Source: Pirellulales bacterium (GTDB lineage: Bacteria > Planctomycetota > Planctomycetia > Pirellulales > Thermoguttaceae). From it: a DNA stretch of 7,726 bases. The first letter of the stretch is position 1, and every line of letters starts with the position of its first letter. Location: assembly GCA_030607895.1 (NCBI GenBank), contig JAUWJC010000180.1, forward strand, positions 1-7,726, in the 5' to 3' direction. Positions 1 to 6,576 of the stretch are shown here, piece after piece. The notes beneath the pieces are model-generated. The model did no database searches. It saw only the letters and a program-made list of their open reading frames with translations, and had not been told where the DNA came from. A program made the position numbers and the translations under genes.

Positions 1-1302
1 CAAGGAACCCGTGCCAAACTGAAGGCACATATTCACAAGATGATCGACAGCCTCGACAAGATGGCCCGGCTCGGTTCTGACCCTAAGCACGGCGAGTGCG
101 TCACCTTTGCCGGGGATGTCTGCAACAGAGGCAGTTGGACACGGAGTGTCTCCCCCAGGCCGGCCGGACAACTTCTGGAGCCCTTGGCCATGTGCTGGGA
201 GGCCACCGGCGACGAGAAAGCGGGCCGGTTCGCGGACGCAATCTGCAACGGGGTGCTTGCCGGCGATATGTTCGGCCCCGACGGCGCATTCACGGGCCAT
301 TTTCACAACAAGGCGTCCATCCTTGTGGGGATGGCGCGTTACGGCTCGGCGCTCTGCAAGCGGGGCGATAAGCAAAAAGGCATCTCCCTTCTGCGGGCGG
401 CCAAGAAGTCCTACGACTGGACTCTCTCGCCAGGGAACCCGAACATGGCCGGCTCCTGGGGATGGTTTCCGGAGCGCAACGCGGGTAACACATCGCGGAC
501 GATTTGCGAGATCTGCTGCACCGCGGACATGATCGAGCTGGCGGCCGTGCTGGCCGCCACCGCGCCGTTGGACCCGGACCTGGCCGGCTGGGACACCCTC
601 TGGGATCACGTCGATCGCTACACGGTAAACAACCTGGTTGATTCGCAGTTCACCATCACGCCGGCCTACCGCAAGCTGATCGGCCAGATCGGAGGCGACC
701 TGGACCTGGCTGAACAGTTGGTGGGGGCGTGGTCCGGATATCATCAACCCCATGACTTGATAACCTTCCGACGTAGCGACGGCCGTATCGAGATGCTGAT
801 GGGCTGCTGCTGCAACTACTCGGGAACCAGAGGACTTTACGCCTGCTGGAAAGAGATCGTGGTGGACGACGGCCGGACGCTCAGCGTACGTCTGCCGTTG
901 TCGAGAGAGAGTAAGTCGCTCGGCCAGCAAGTGCGCGAGGCGGCAGGTTCGGTGACGCAGACCTTGCGGCTGAAAGCCACCCGCCACCTGCGTGTGCGAA
1001 TTCCCGACTGGGTCGATCCGCAAGCCGTTCGAGCGGAGACGGCCGAGGGGAAACCGCTGAAAACCGATTTTCAAGGGCGTTGGCTGGACCTGGGTAGTCT
1101 GCAAGCGGATACTGAACTCTCGATAACCTATCCCTCGCGGGCGCGCACTACCGTGGAACGCGTCGGTGGGAAGAGTTGGTCCGAAGCGGCGGCCGCAAAC
1201 AAGCGGCAATGCAGAGTCCACTGGCTGGGAAATCGCGTGGTTGGCTTCGAGCCGAAAGGCGAGATCTTGCCAATTCACGCCGCCGCCGGCCCGGCAGAGT
1301 AA
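1..1302 (+). CDS. GH127/DUF1680-like glycosidase, 5' end outside the window
   Basis: The frame is open from base 1, so the N-terminus is missing; the Met codon at 40 is internal. 433 codons are visible before the TAA at 1300-1302. Residue numbers count from base 1. The first ~240 residues are helical and Trp/Gly rich, as in the (alpha/alpha)6 barrel of beta-L-arabinofuranosidase-like proteins. An E-x-C element (E170, C172, in ICEICCTADM) and a cysteine cluster C269-C270-C271 (GCCCNYSGTRGLY) match, as I recall the family, the zinc-binding Glu/Cys and Cys-Cys of GH127, where one Cys is the nucleophile. A beta-rich tail follows, including the segment LRVRIPDWV, typical of the family's C-terminal sandwich. 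Likely role: release of L-arabinofuranose or a related sugar from plant or algal glycans. The substrate is unproven, and many planctomycete paralogues are uncharacterised. A GH32-like gene follows 59 bases later on the same strand. Confidence 0.72.
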   Translation, partial: QGTRAKLKAHIHKMIDSLDKMARLGSDPKHGECVTFAGDVCNRGSWTRSVSPRPAGQLLEPLAMCWEATGDEKAGRFADAICNGVLAGDMFGPDGAFTGHFHNKASILVGMARYGSALCKRGDKQKGISLLRAAKKSYDWTLSPGNPNMAGSWGWFPERNAGNTSRTICEICCTADMIELAAVLAATAPLDPDLAGWDTLWDHVDRYTVNNLVDSQFTITPAYRKLIGQIGGDLDLAEQLVGAWSGYHQPHDLITFRRSDGRIEMLMGCCCNYSGTRGLYACWKEIVVDDGRTLSVRLPLSRESKSLGQQVREAAGSVTQTLRLKATRHLRVRIPDWVDPQAVRAETAEGKPLKTDFQGRWLDLGSLQADTELSITYPSRARTTVERVGGKSWSEAAAANKRQCRVHWLGNRVVGFEPKGEILPIHAAAGPAE

Positions 1303-1350
1303 ACCATCGTACGACACCCCCTCCCGCATCATTCCCAATCATGTTGACAA

Positions 1351-1356
1351 GAGGAG
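1351..1356 (+). promoter_or_regulatory. Ribosome binding site of the GH32-like gene
   Basis: GAGGAG lies 5 bases before the ATG at 1362. It decides the start: an in-frame ATG at 1341 lies before this site and would put extra charged residues (MLTRGEQ) in front of an otherwise clean signal peptide. The frame is open further upstream to 1176, inside the preceding gene, but that part reads as arginine-rich shadow sequence. Confidence 0.7.
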
Positions 1357-1361
1357 AACAA

Positions 1362-4139
1362 ATGAGGGCCGTTAGCCTGATATTGACCGTCGCCCTGCTA
1401 TTGCCACAAATCGCAAAGGGCGAGCAGCCGCGAGCCATCGGCGACAAAACCTTGGTGGCCTGGGTCTCGCCGGGTAACCTTACCCAACAGGGCGGCAGCG
1501 TGCTGACACTGGAGAATCCCAAGGGCGTGTTCGATGCCGTGGTCTTCGGAGAATTGCAGAAGGCCAAATGGATGGCCGGGAGCGACGGCCTTCGCCGCAC
1601 GCAAAAGCAGCAGGAGAAGTATCCCACGGAAACCGCCGGTCCCAACGCTCTCGTGCAGGTGGCAATCGTCTATCGGGGCAAAGAGATTTCGATCTTTCGT
1701 GACGGCAAGCCTTACGCCAGCTACACGATGCAGGCCGAACCGGTCACCTTCAGCACAACGAGCAGCGTGGTGATCGGCCTTCGCCACCTGGACGCCGGCG
1801 CCAATGCCGGCCGGTTCTTCGTCGGCTCGATTGAAGACGCCCGAATCTACGATACGGCCCTGGACGCCAAGACAATCAGCACGCTAAAACCGAACCAACC
1901 GTCGGAGCCCAAACCGTTGGGGTGGTGGTCGTTCGAAAGCGGCAAGCCGGAGGACGTGATGGGCACGTTTCCACTCGGCCATTTGGCCGGCTACGCGAAA
2001 ATCGTCGACGGCAAATTGCGTCTGGCCGCCGGCTTTGGCTATCGGGGATCGGGGTACATGGTCGTTGGCGTCGAGCCGCCGCGGGATCGGATATCCGAGG
2101 CCTGGCCGCTCTGGCACGTCGCCGCCTTGCCGGATGAAGGGCAGTGCCGCCCCTACGACGCCAACGGGTGTATCTACTGGAAGGGCAAATATCACTTGAT
2201 GTACATCTTCCAGCATCCAGCCCGCGGGCATTCGTGGGGCCACCTCTCCAGCACCGACCTGGTCAACTGGACCTTTCATCCGGCCACGCTGGTGCCGATG
2301 CCGGGCGACCCGGACAAGGGCATCTTCAGCGGCAACGCCTTCGTGAACAAGGACGGCGTGCCCATGCTCTGCTGGTTCGGCATCGACGCGGGTGTTTGCG
2401 TGGCCACGGCAGAGGACGACGACCTGATCCGCTGGAAAAAACACCCGAAAAACCCGATCATCCCCATACCCAAGCCGAGCCAAGCGGGACACGGTGTCTA
2501 TAAGGTCTGGGATCCGTATCTCTGGCTGGAAGGAGATACCTATTACTGCCTGCTCGGCGGCAACGTGCTCCCCAACGGCAAGGATACGCTCTACCTGTGT
2601 AAGTCGGCCGACATGGTCAATTGGAAGCCGCTGCACCCCTTCTACGAGCACCCCGACCTCTCCTGGACTGTTCCCGGCGAGGATTGTTCGTGTCCCGACT
2701 TGTTCAAGCTGGGAGACAAGCACGTCTTGATGTGCATTAGTCACAAGGTGGGCGGACGTTGCTACATCGGCCGTTTTGATAAAGAGAAAGAAAAGTTCTA
2801 TCCCGAACAGCACGTGCGGATGAACTGGCCGGGCGGCAACTTCTTCGCCCCGGAGAGCCTGATCGACGACCGCGGACGCCGCATATTCTGGGCCTGGGTC
2901 ATCGCCCCGCGCTCGTTTGAAACTCAACGAGCGACCGGCTCCGGAGTCCAAAGCTTGCCGCGAGTGTTATGGCTGGCCGAAGACGGCACGGTGCGGATCA
3001 GACCGGTCAAGGAGTTGGAAGCTCTGCGCCGCAATCACCGCACGATTGCCCCCATCGAGCTTAAAGCCGATGCCGAAGTGACGCTGGAGAACGTCCGTGG
3101 CGACTCGATGGAGTTGGCCCTGGAAATCGATCCAGGCAGCGCCAAGCAAGTGGGGCTCAAGGTCCGATGCTCTGGCGACGGCAAGGAAGAAACCGGTATC
3201 TGGTACGATGTGGTGGCCAAGAAGCTGCGGATCGACATGTCCCAATCGACGTTGCGGACGGACGTCGTGTATTGCGACAGCCCGATACGCATGGGCGGTG
3301 CCAAACGCACCGCGGACAACAAGCATCCGCAGAGCACCGTGGAGGCGCCCTTCGCGCTTGTCGAAGGAGAAACACTCAAGCTACGCGTCTTCCTCGACAA
3401 ACCCATGCTCGAAGTATTCGCCAACGACCGGCAGTGCGTTACGCAGCAGATCTTCCCGGCGGGCAAGGAGAGCCTGCGGGTGAAGGTATGCGCTAAGGGA
3501 GGCGCGGCGACGGTCCGATCCGGCGAGGCCTGGGACATGGCGGCGGCCCAGTTTGTCGACCAGAGAAAAGGGCTAGCCGGCCAAGACCGGGCGGTCTTCG
3601 AGGATTGCTTCGGGGACAAGCTTGCCGAAGGTTGGACCTGGCTGCGGGAACATCCCCAAGCCTGGCGGATCCGCGAGAAAACGCTGGAGATCCGTGTCGT
3701 GCCCGGCGTGGCGCGTACCGTCAAGAACGCCCTGGTGCGGGCGGCTCCCGATCGCAATCAGGGAAAGTTCGCCATCGAGGTGACTGTCACCAACACCACC
3801 CGGCCCACCCGACAATACGAACAGGCCGGCATCACCTGGTATCACGACGGCAAGCCCGTGTTCAAGCTCGTCAAGGAACTGATCGACGGCAAGACGTGGA
3901 TTATTCCGGGCAAGAGACCGATGCCGGCCGGGACGGTCCAACTTCGCCTGATCGTGACCGCCGACGGTTGGACCGCCCAATACCGTCCGGATGGCAAGGG
4001 TGAATTCCAGACTGCCGCCAAAGGCAAACTACCACCGCCTGGCGATGACCGGGTCAGTATCCAGTGCTACAACGGTCCAGCGGACGCCGAGCACTGGATT
4101 CGCTTCGATGATTTCCGCATCATCCAGCTTTCCGACTGA
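1362..4139 (+). CDS. Secreted multidomain GH32-like glycosidase (LamG, GH32 propeller, GH32C, DUF1349-like)
   Basis: 925 residues. Residues 1-20 are a Sec signal peptide (hydrophobic LILTVALLL, likely cut near AKG-EQ). Residues ~29-175 resemble a LamG/concanavalin-like domain, ending in the typical SIEDARIYDTAL. A second LamG-like opening (GWWSFESG, 187-194) precedes the catalytic part. Residues ~245-560 fit a GH32 five-bladed propeller: YDANGCIYWKGKYHLMY corresponds to the NDPNG block with nucleophile D266, and WDP (D384) to the RDP block. The third block is GEDCSCPDLF (440-447 region), where the usual Glu of WECPDLF is S443; E440 lies three residues earlier. Residues ~570-735 are a GH32 C-terminal sandwich (LRVFLDKPMLEVFAND, E684). 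Residues 746-925 resemble a DUF1349/LamG-type sandwich (EGWTWLREHPQAWRIRE). GH32 enzymes hydrolyse fructans, levan or sucrose; with altered motifs the substrate is open. Probably periplasmic or extracellular, and co-transcribed with the GH127-like gene. Confidence 0.8.
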   Translation: MRAVSLILTVALLLPQIAKGEQPRAIGDKTLVAWVSPGNLTQQGGSVLTLENPKGVFDAVVFGELQKAKWMAGSDGLRRTQKQQEKYPTETAGPNALVQVAIVYRGKEISIFRDGKPYASYTMQAEPVTFSTTSSVVIGLRHLDAGANAGRFFVGSIEDARIYDTALDAKTISTLKPNQPSEPKPLGWWSFESGKPEDVMGTFPLGHLAGYAKIVDGKLRLAAGFGYRGSGYMVVGVEPPRDRISEAWPLWHVAALPDEGQCRPYDANGCIYWKGKYHLMYIFQHPARGHSWGHLSSTDLVNWTFHPATLVPMPGDPDKGIFSGNAFVNKDGVPMLCWFGIDAGVCVATAEDDDLIRWKKHPKNPIIPIPKPSQAGHGVYKVWDPYLWLEGDTYYCLLGGNVLPNGKDTLYLCKSADMVNWKPLHPFYEHPDLSWTVPGEDCSCPDLFKLGDKHVLMCISHKVGGRCYIGRFDKEKEKFYPEQHVRMNWPGGNFFAPESLIDDRGRRIFWAWVIAPRSFETQRATGSGVQSLPRVLWLAEDGTVRIRPVKELEALRRNHRTIAPIELKADAEVTLENVRGDSMELALEIDPGSAKQVGLKVRCSGDGKEETGIWYDVVAKKLRIDMSQSTLRTDVVYCDSPIRMGGAKRTADNKHPQSTVEAPFALVEGETLKLRVFLDKPMLEVFANDRQCVTQQIFPAGKESLRVKVCAKGGAATVRSGEAWDMAAAQFVDQRKGLAGQDRAVFEDCFGDKLAEGWTWLREHPQAWRIREKTLEIRVVPGVARTVKNALVRAAPDRNQGKFAIEVTVTNTTRPTRQYEQAGITWYHDGKPVFKLVKELIDGKTWIIPGKRPMPAGTVQLRLIVTADGWTAQYRPDGKGEFQTAAKGKLPPPGDDRVSIQCYNGPADAEHWIRFDDFRIIQLSD

Positions 4140-4273
4140 CCTCGTTGAGGAACTTGACGAGGCGGAGACGACCGTCGAAGCCTATATCGCCGGGTGCCAA
4201 AGATATTCGTGAATGGGCCGGGTGGCCCCGGGTGGGATGCCAATAATGCAACCATTTGGGCAACACTTTCAGG

Positions 4274-4289
4274 CCTGGTTCAAACCAGG
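4274..4289. repeat. Near-palindrome CCTGGTT-CA-AACCAGG
   Basis: Two perfect 7-base arms, CCTGGTT (4274-4280) and AACCAGG (4283-4289), flank a 2-base centre. It lies about 110 bases upstream of the best promoter candidate for the oxidoreductase gene. The size and symmetry suit a dimeric regulator site (LacI- or GntR-type operators look like this), but no regulator gene is visible and it could be chance or part of a repeat. Confidence 0.35.
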
Positions 4290-4396
4290 GTTACGCCTCG
4301 CCCTCCCGGCCGCGTTGCGTTACGTGGTGGGGCATACCCGGCATGACCAATCGTGCCAGTCTCGCCATGCCCGGAACTTACCAACCCCATCCCGGT

Positions 4397-4423
4397 TTGT
4401 CACTAATTGGTATTGTGTATAAT
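4397..4423 (+). promoter_or_regulatory. Putative sigma70-type promoter of the Gfo/Idh gene
   Basis: TTGTCA (4397-4402) and a consensus TATAAT (4418-4423) are separated by 15 bases, two short of the ideal 17. This is the most AT-rich stretch in the gap. Transcription would start near 4430, leaving a leader of about 145 bases before the ATG at 4574. The perfect -10 box supports it; the short spacer weakens it. Confidence 0.45.
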
Positions 4424-4426
4424 TCC

Positions 4427-4438
4427 CCGGAATTCCGG
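4427..4438. promoter_or_regulatory. Perfect 12-base palindrome CCGGAATTCCGG at the predicted transcription start
   Basis: CCGGAATTCCGG is its own reverse complement and begins 4 bases after the TATAAT box, so it covers the predicted start site. A repressor bound here would block transcription, which makes it a possible operator. This is positional inference only; no cognate regulator is encoded in the window. Confidence 0.35.
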
Positions 4439-4573
4439 CGAGAAAATGCAAGAGAATCTGTCCCGCGCTGGCCAAGGGTCCGCGCACTATGCTACAATGG
4501 CCCGCACTGTCAGCCTGGATCGGTTCTCGGCTGATTTCAGAAGAGAAATCCAAAACCAAAAGGGACCAATACA

Positions 4574-5881
4574 ATGGAAACTAGGCCAAATCTTAGCCGC
4601 CGGAGCTTCCTCAAGCGTAGCGCCGCGACGGGTGTGGCGTTGACAGTGCCGATGATTGGGCCAATGGTTGTGCCTGGATACGTGCTTGGCAAAGGCGCGC
4701 CGGCGCCGAGCGAACGGATCACGTTGGGGGAGGTCGGATACGGCGGGCGGTGCAGGGCCATTCTGCCGCACTTCATGATGTTCGACGACGTGCGGTGCGT
4801 CGCCGTGTCGGACTGCCGGGCCGACCGGCTCGCCGCCGCCAAGAAGGCCGTGGACGATCATAATAAGAGCCAGGACTGCGCGGCCCATGCCGACTTCCGG
4901 CAGCTCTTGGCTCGCCCGGATATTGACGCCGTGCTCATCGCCACGGGGGACCGCTGGCACACGCCGCATTCCATCCTGGCGGCGAAGGCGGGCAAGGACA
5001 TCTACTGCGAGAAGCCCGTTTCGCTCGCCATCGGCGAAAGCCGTGCCCTGGCCGACACGATGAAGCGTTACGGCACCGTCTACCAGGCGGGCCACCAGCG
5101 CCGCTCGGTGGGTTCGTACCGCTTTCAGGTCGAGACGGCCCGTAGCGGAAAGATCGGCAAAGTACACACGGTCGTCTGCCAGTGTTGGCAAGGACCGACC
5201 ATCGCTCTCGATAAACCGTGCCCCGTCCCCCAGGGCTTCGACTACGACATGTGGCTCGGCCCCACGCCCTGGCATCCTTACACCAAGGCCTACGTCAGCG
5301 GTTGGAACTATTTCTGGGATACGGGCGCCGGGCCGCTGATCGGCATGGGTTGCCATTACACGGACATCGCCCAGTGGGGCTTGCTGCGCGACGACACGGG
5401 CCCCGTTACCTATGAGGGCACGGCGACCTGGAAGCCCGACGCCTTCAGCGAGACGCCCGTGACCGCCGACTGCTGTTGCACGTACGCCGACGGCGCGAAG
5501 ATTGTCCTCCGCTCCAGCGGCTCCTTCGCGGACCGCTACATCCGCTTCGTCGGCTCCGACGGATGGATTCAGGTGGACGATCAAACCAACGCGGTTACCG
5601 CCGAGCCCGAGTCGATCCTGCGCACCGGCACCATCTCTGCCCGAAGTTGGGCGCAAACCGGCGACCACGTGCGGGACTGGCTCGACTGTATCAAATCCCG
5701 CGGCCGAACCATCTGCCACGCCGAGAGCGCCCACCGCGCCACCACTATCTGCCACGCGGTGAACATCGGCCTCCGCCTTGGCCGCTCGCTGAAGTGGGAT
5801 CCGGTAACCGAGCGATTCGCCAACGACGCCCAGGCCAACGCCATGCTTCAGCGCGCGATGCGGTCGCCCTGGTCGCTTTGA
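4574..5881 (+). CDS. Tat-exported Gfo/Idh/MocA family oxidoreductase
   Basis: 435 residues, complete. The N-terminus carries a twin-arginine signal, SRRSFLKRSAATG (residues 8-20), then a hydrophobic stretch to about residue 37, so the folded, cofactor-loaded enzyme is probably exported. A Rossmann NAD(P) fold begins near residue 49, with VGYGGRC at 54-60; the third glycine of the usual GxGxxG is C60. EKP at 146-148 is the family's cofactor/substrate-site Lys-Pro motif. GMGCHYTDIAQWGL (257-270) supplies the usual H261 and D264 of the active site. Members oxidise, reduce or epimerise sugars, inositols and glycosides; the substrate here is unknown. The start at 4574 is set by the Tat motif; upstream there is only a weak AGGG (4561-4564). 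Both preceding genes are glycosidases, so a role in processing released sugars is plausible. Confidence 0.88.
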   Translation: METRPNLSRRSFLKRSAATGVALTVPMIGPMVVPGYVLGKGAPAPSERITLGEVGYGGRCRAILPHFMMFDDVRCVAVSDCRADRLAAAKKAVDDHNKSQDCAAHADFRQLLARPDIDAVLIATGDRWHTPHSILAAKAGKDIYCEKPVSLAIGESRALADTMKRYGTVYQAGHQRRSVGSYRFQVETARSGKIGKVHTVVCQCWQGPTIALDKPCPVPQGFDYDMWLGPTPWHPYTKAYVSGWNYFWDTGAGPLIGMGCHYTDIAQWGLLRDDTGPVTYEGTATWKPDAFSETPVTADCCCTYADGAKIVLRSSGSFADRYIRFVGSDGWIQVDDQTNAVTAEPESILRTGTISARSWAQTGDHVRDWLDCIKSRGRTICHAESAHRATTICHAVNIGLRLGRSLKWDPVTERFANDAQANAMLQRAMRSPWSL

Positions 5882-5972
5882 TCACACCTTATTGATGTCC
5901 GCACAGTAAATGATCGGGTCGCGCCACCCTTCTGTCGGAGAATCCCGGCTCCCGTTGGTCGCCGCGGAAACT
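5882..5972. other. Gap after the Gfo/Idh gene, nothing recognised
   Basis: I see no gene and no convincing terminator here. The sequence leads into the repeat-associated tract that begins with CCGGGGACACAATACC near 5973. Confidence 0.4.
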
Positions 5973-5994
5973 CCGGGGACACAATACCTATTTC
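5973..5994. repeat. RAYT-flank-like box at the end of the transposase remnant
   Basis: The stretch opens with CCGGGGACACAATACC and ends with TATTTCC. It overlaps the stop codon of the minus-strand transposase remnant (5988-5990). From memory, similar phrases (GGGGACA followed by an A/T-rich TACCTATTT-like core) commonly flank Y1/RAYT transposase genes in bacteria, so this may be the 3' boundary of the former element. I cannot verify this here. Confidence 0.35.
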
Positions 5995-6212
5995 CGTGGT
6001 TTGGGAAGTTTAGGCTTTCGGCTGCGTGTCCGCGGTCTTAGGGGCCGACCGACGAGGCCCTCGAGACGTTCGATAAACGTCGCACTGGCCAACGGCCGAA
6101 CGGTGCGGCCGTGCTCGCGCAAGTCCCGCAATTCCTCTTTCCGCACCGCGCTGATGAGCAAGGCTCGCCAGTCGGGGGCGTCGGCCACCAACTTCGCGCG
6201 CACCGGGAAAAA
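5988..6212 (-). pseudogene. C-terminal remnant of a REP-associated Y1 (RAYT-type) transposase
   Basis: Read from about 6212 down to the TAG at 5988-5990, the protein runs PVRAKLVADAPDWRALL, then KEELRDLREHGRTVRPLA, ERLEGLVGRPLRPR and a basic KPKLPKPRK end. The closing part strongly resembles the C-terminus of planctomycete IS200-like/RAYT transposases, which nick single-stranded REP hairpins with one tyrosine. The HUH motif and the catalytic tyrosine region are absent, so this piece cannot be active. The open frame continues to a Met codon at 6330-6332, but that extension is translated tandem repeat and not family sequence. The segment PVRAKLVADA normally lies some distance before the DWRALL-type segment; here they touch, which suggests an internal deletion. 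Confidence 0.6.
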
Positions 6213-6271
6213 AGGGGGCGCAGCTCTTTTTCGGCCCTTGGTCTCGTTGCGGCCTCGGTGGTACATCAGCC

Positions 6272-6312
6272 CGGGACAGAAAAGCGGGACAGAAAAGCGG
6301 GGGCAGAAAAAC
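6272..6312. repeat. Three tandem 13-15 base units, CGGGACAGAAAAG type
   Basis: CGGGACAGAAAAG occurs at 6272-6284 and again exactly at 6285-6297. A degenerate third unit, CGGGGGCAGAAAAAC, occupies 6298-6312. The tract lies just outside the transposase remnant, on its 5' side, and shares the GGGACAG core with the boxes at 6365-6374 and 7621-7630. Confidence 0.7.
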
Positions 6313-6363
6313 GCCTCGTGTCCCAAGATCATTGCACGCTACTACATATTGTGGTTAAATACC

Positions 6364-6396
6364 GGACCTGTCCCGTTTTTCGGCCCCGTTTTCCGG
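6364..6396. repeat. Dispersed repeat boxes (GGGACAGGTC and CCGGAAAACGGGGC, reversed here)
   Basis: On the plus strand GACCTGTCCC (6365-6374) and GCCCCGTTTTCCGG (6383-6396) are exact reverse complements of GGGACAGGTC (7621-7630) and CCGGAAAACGGGGC (7647-7660) at the window's end. Sharing both a 10-mer and a 14-mer in a 7.7 kb window marks a dispersed repeat family. The order of the two boxes on the matching strand is swapped between the two sites. Confidence 0.6.
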
Positions 6397-6417
6397 CCCA
6401 TGTTGGTATTGGCCCGA

Positions 6418-6444
6418 TTGATAGCACTGTAAATGGTGTACAAT
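6418..6444 (+). promoter_or_regulatory. Weak promoter candidate upstream of the ceramidase-like gene
   Basis: TTGATA (6418-6423) and TACAAT (6439-6444) are separated by 15 bases in a locally AT-rich stretch. If used, it would give a leader of about 410 bases to the ATG at 6861, running through the MITE-like element. The short spacer and the distance make this tentative. Confidence 0.22.
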
Positions 6445-6576
6445 GCTTCATGGCTTGCAATGCTGTGATTGCTATCGTAGCAGTGATGCGAACTTCCTGG
6501 ACAACTTGATTTGCCATGATTGACAGCGAAATCGTTTCAAAGTGTCGCCAAACGCGACGAGGATCCTGATGCCACC

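Larger units (their letters stand above)
4140..4573. other. Intergenic region between the GH32-like and Gfo/Idh genes
   Basis: These 434 bases hold no gene I can support. A compact GC hairpin is possible soon after the GH32-like stop (GGGCC 4215-4219 with GGCCC 4224-4228), but no T-run follows, so I do not call it a terminator. A 16-base near-palindrome lies at 4274-4289, a promoter-like pair at 4397-4423 and a perfect 12-base palindrome at 4427-4438. CCGGCATG (4338-4345) and CATGCCCGG (4366-4374) form a further imperfect inverted pair. The size and content suggest that the oxidoreductase gene has its own promoter and is not read only from the upstream genes. Confidence 0.5.

Noticed and set aside
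1344..1349. Consensus TTGACA as a -35 box
   Set aside because: It lies 12 bases before the start codon; a matching -10 would fall inside the coding region and none is seen there.
1176..1361. Upstream extension of the GH32-like gene, including an alternative ATG at 1341
   Set aside because: It overlaps the GH127-like gene and reads as low-quality arginine-rich sequence. The ribosome binding site at 1351-1356 and the signal peptide favour 1362.
1884..2951. Long minus-strand open frame (355 codons) opposite the GH32-like gene
   Set aside because: It mirrors the codon-position GC pattern of the real gene, has no motif, and lies across the clearly homologous propeller.
4215..4228. GC hairpin after the GH32-like gene as an intrinsic terminator
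   Set aside because: The stem is only 5 pairs with a 4-base loop and is followed by GC-rich sequence with no T-run.
4487..5755. Long minus-strand open frame (422 codons) opposite the Gfo/Idh gene
   Set aside because: The plus-strand gene has a Tat signal, a Rossmann motif and active-site residues. The antisense frame is Val/Gly/Ala/Arg rich with no recognisable motif, as expected from GC-rich codon bias.
6001..6432. Plus-strand open frame opposite the transposase remnant
   Set aside because: The minus strand shows transposase-like sequence here; the plus frame is Arg-rich shadow continuing into tandem repeats.
6441..6464. Direct repeat CAATGCT (6441-6447 and 6458-6464)
   Set aside because: Seven bases in an AT-rich stretch with no symmetry or neighbouring copies; too weak to call an iteron or binding array.
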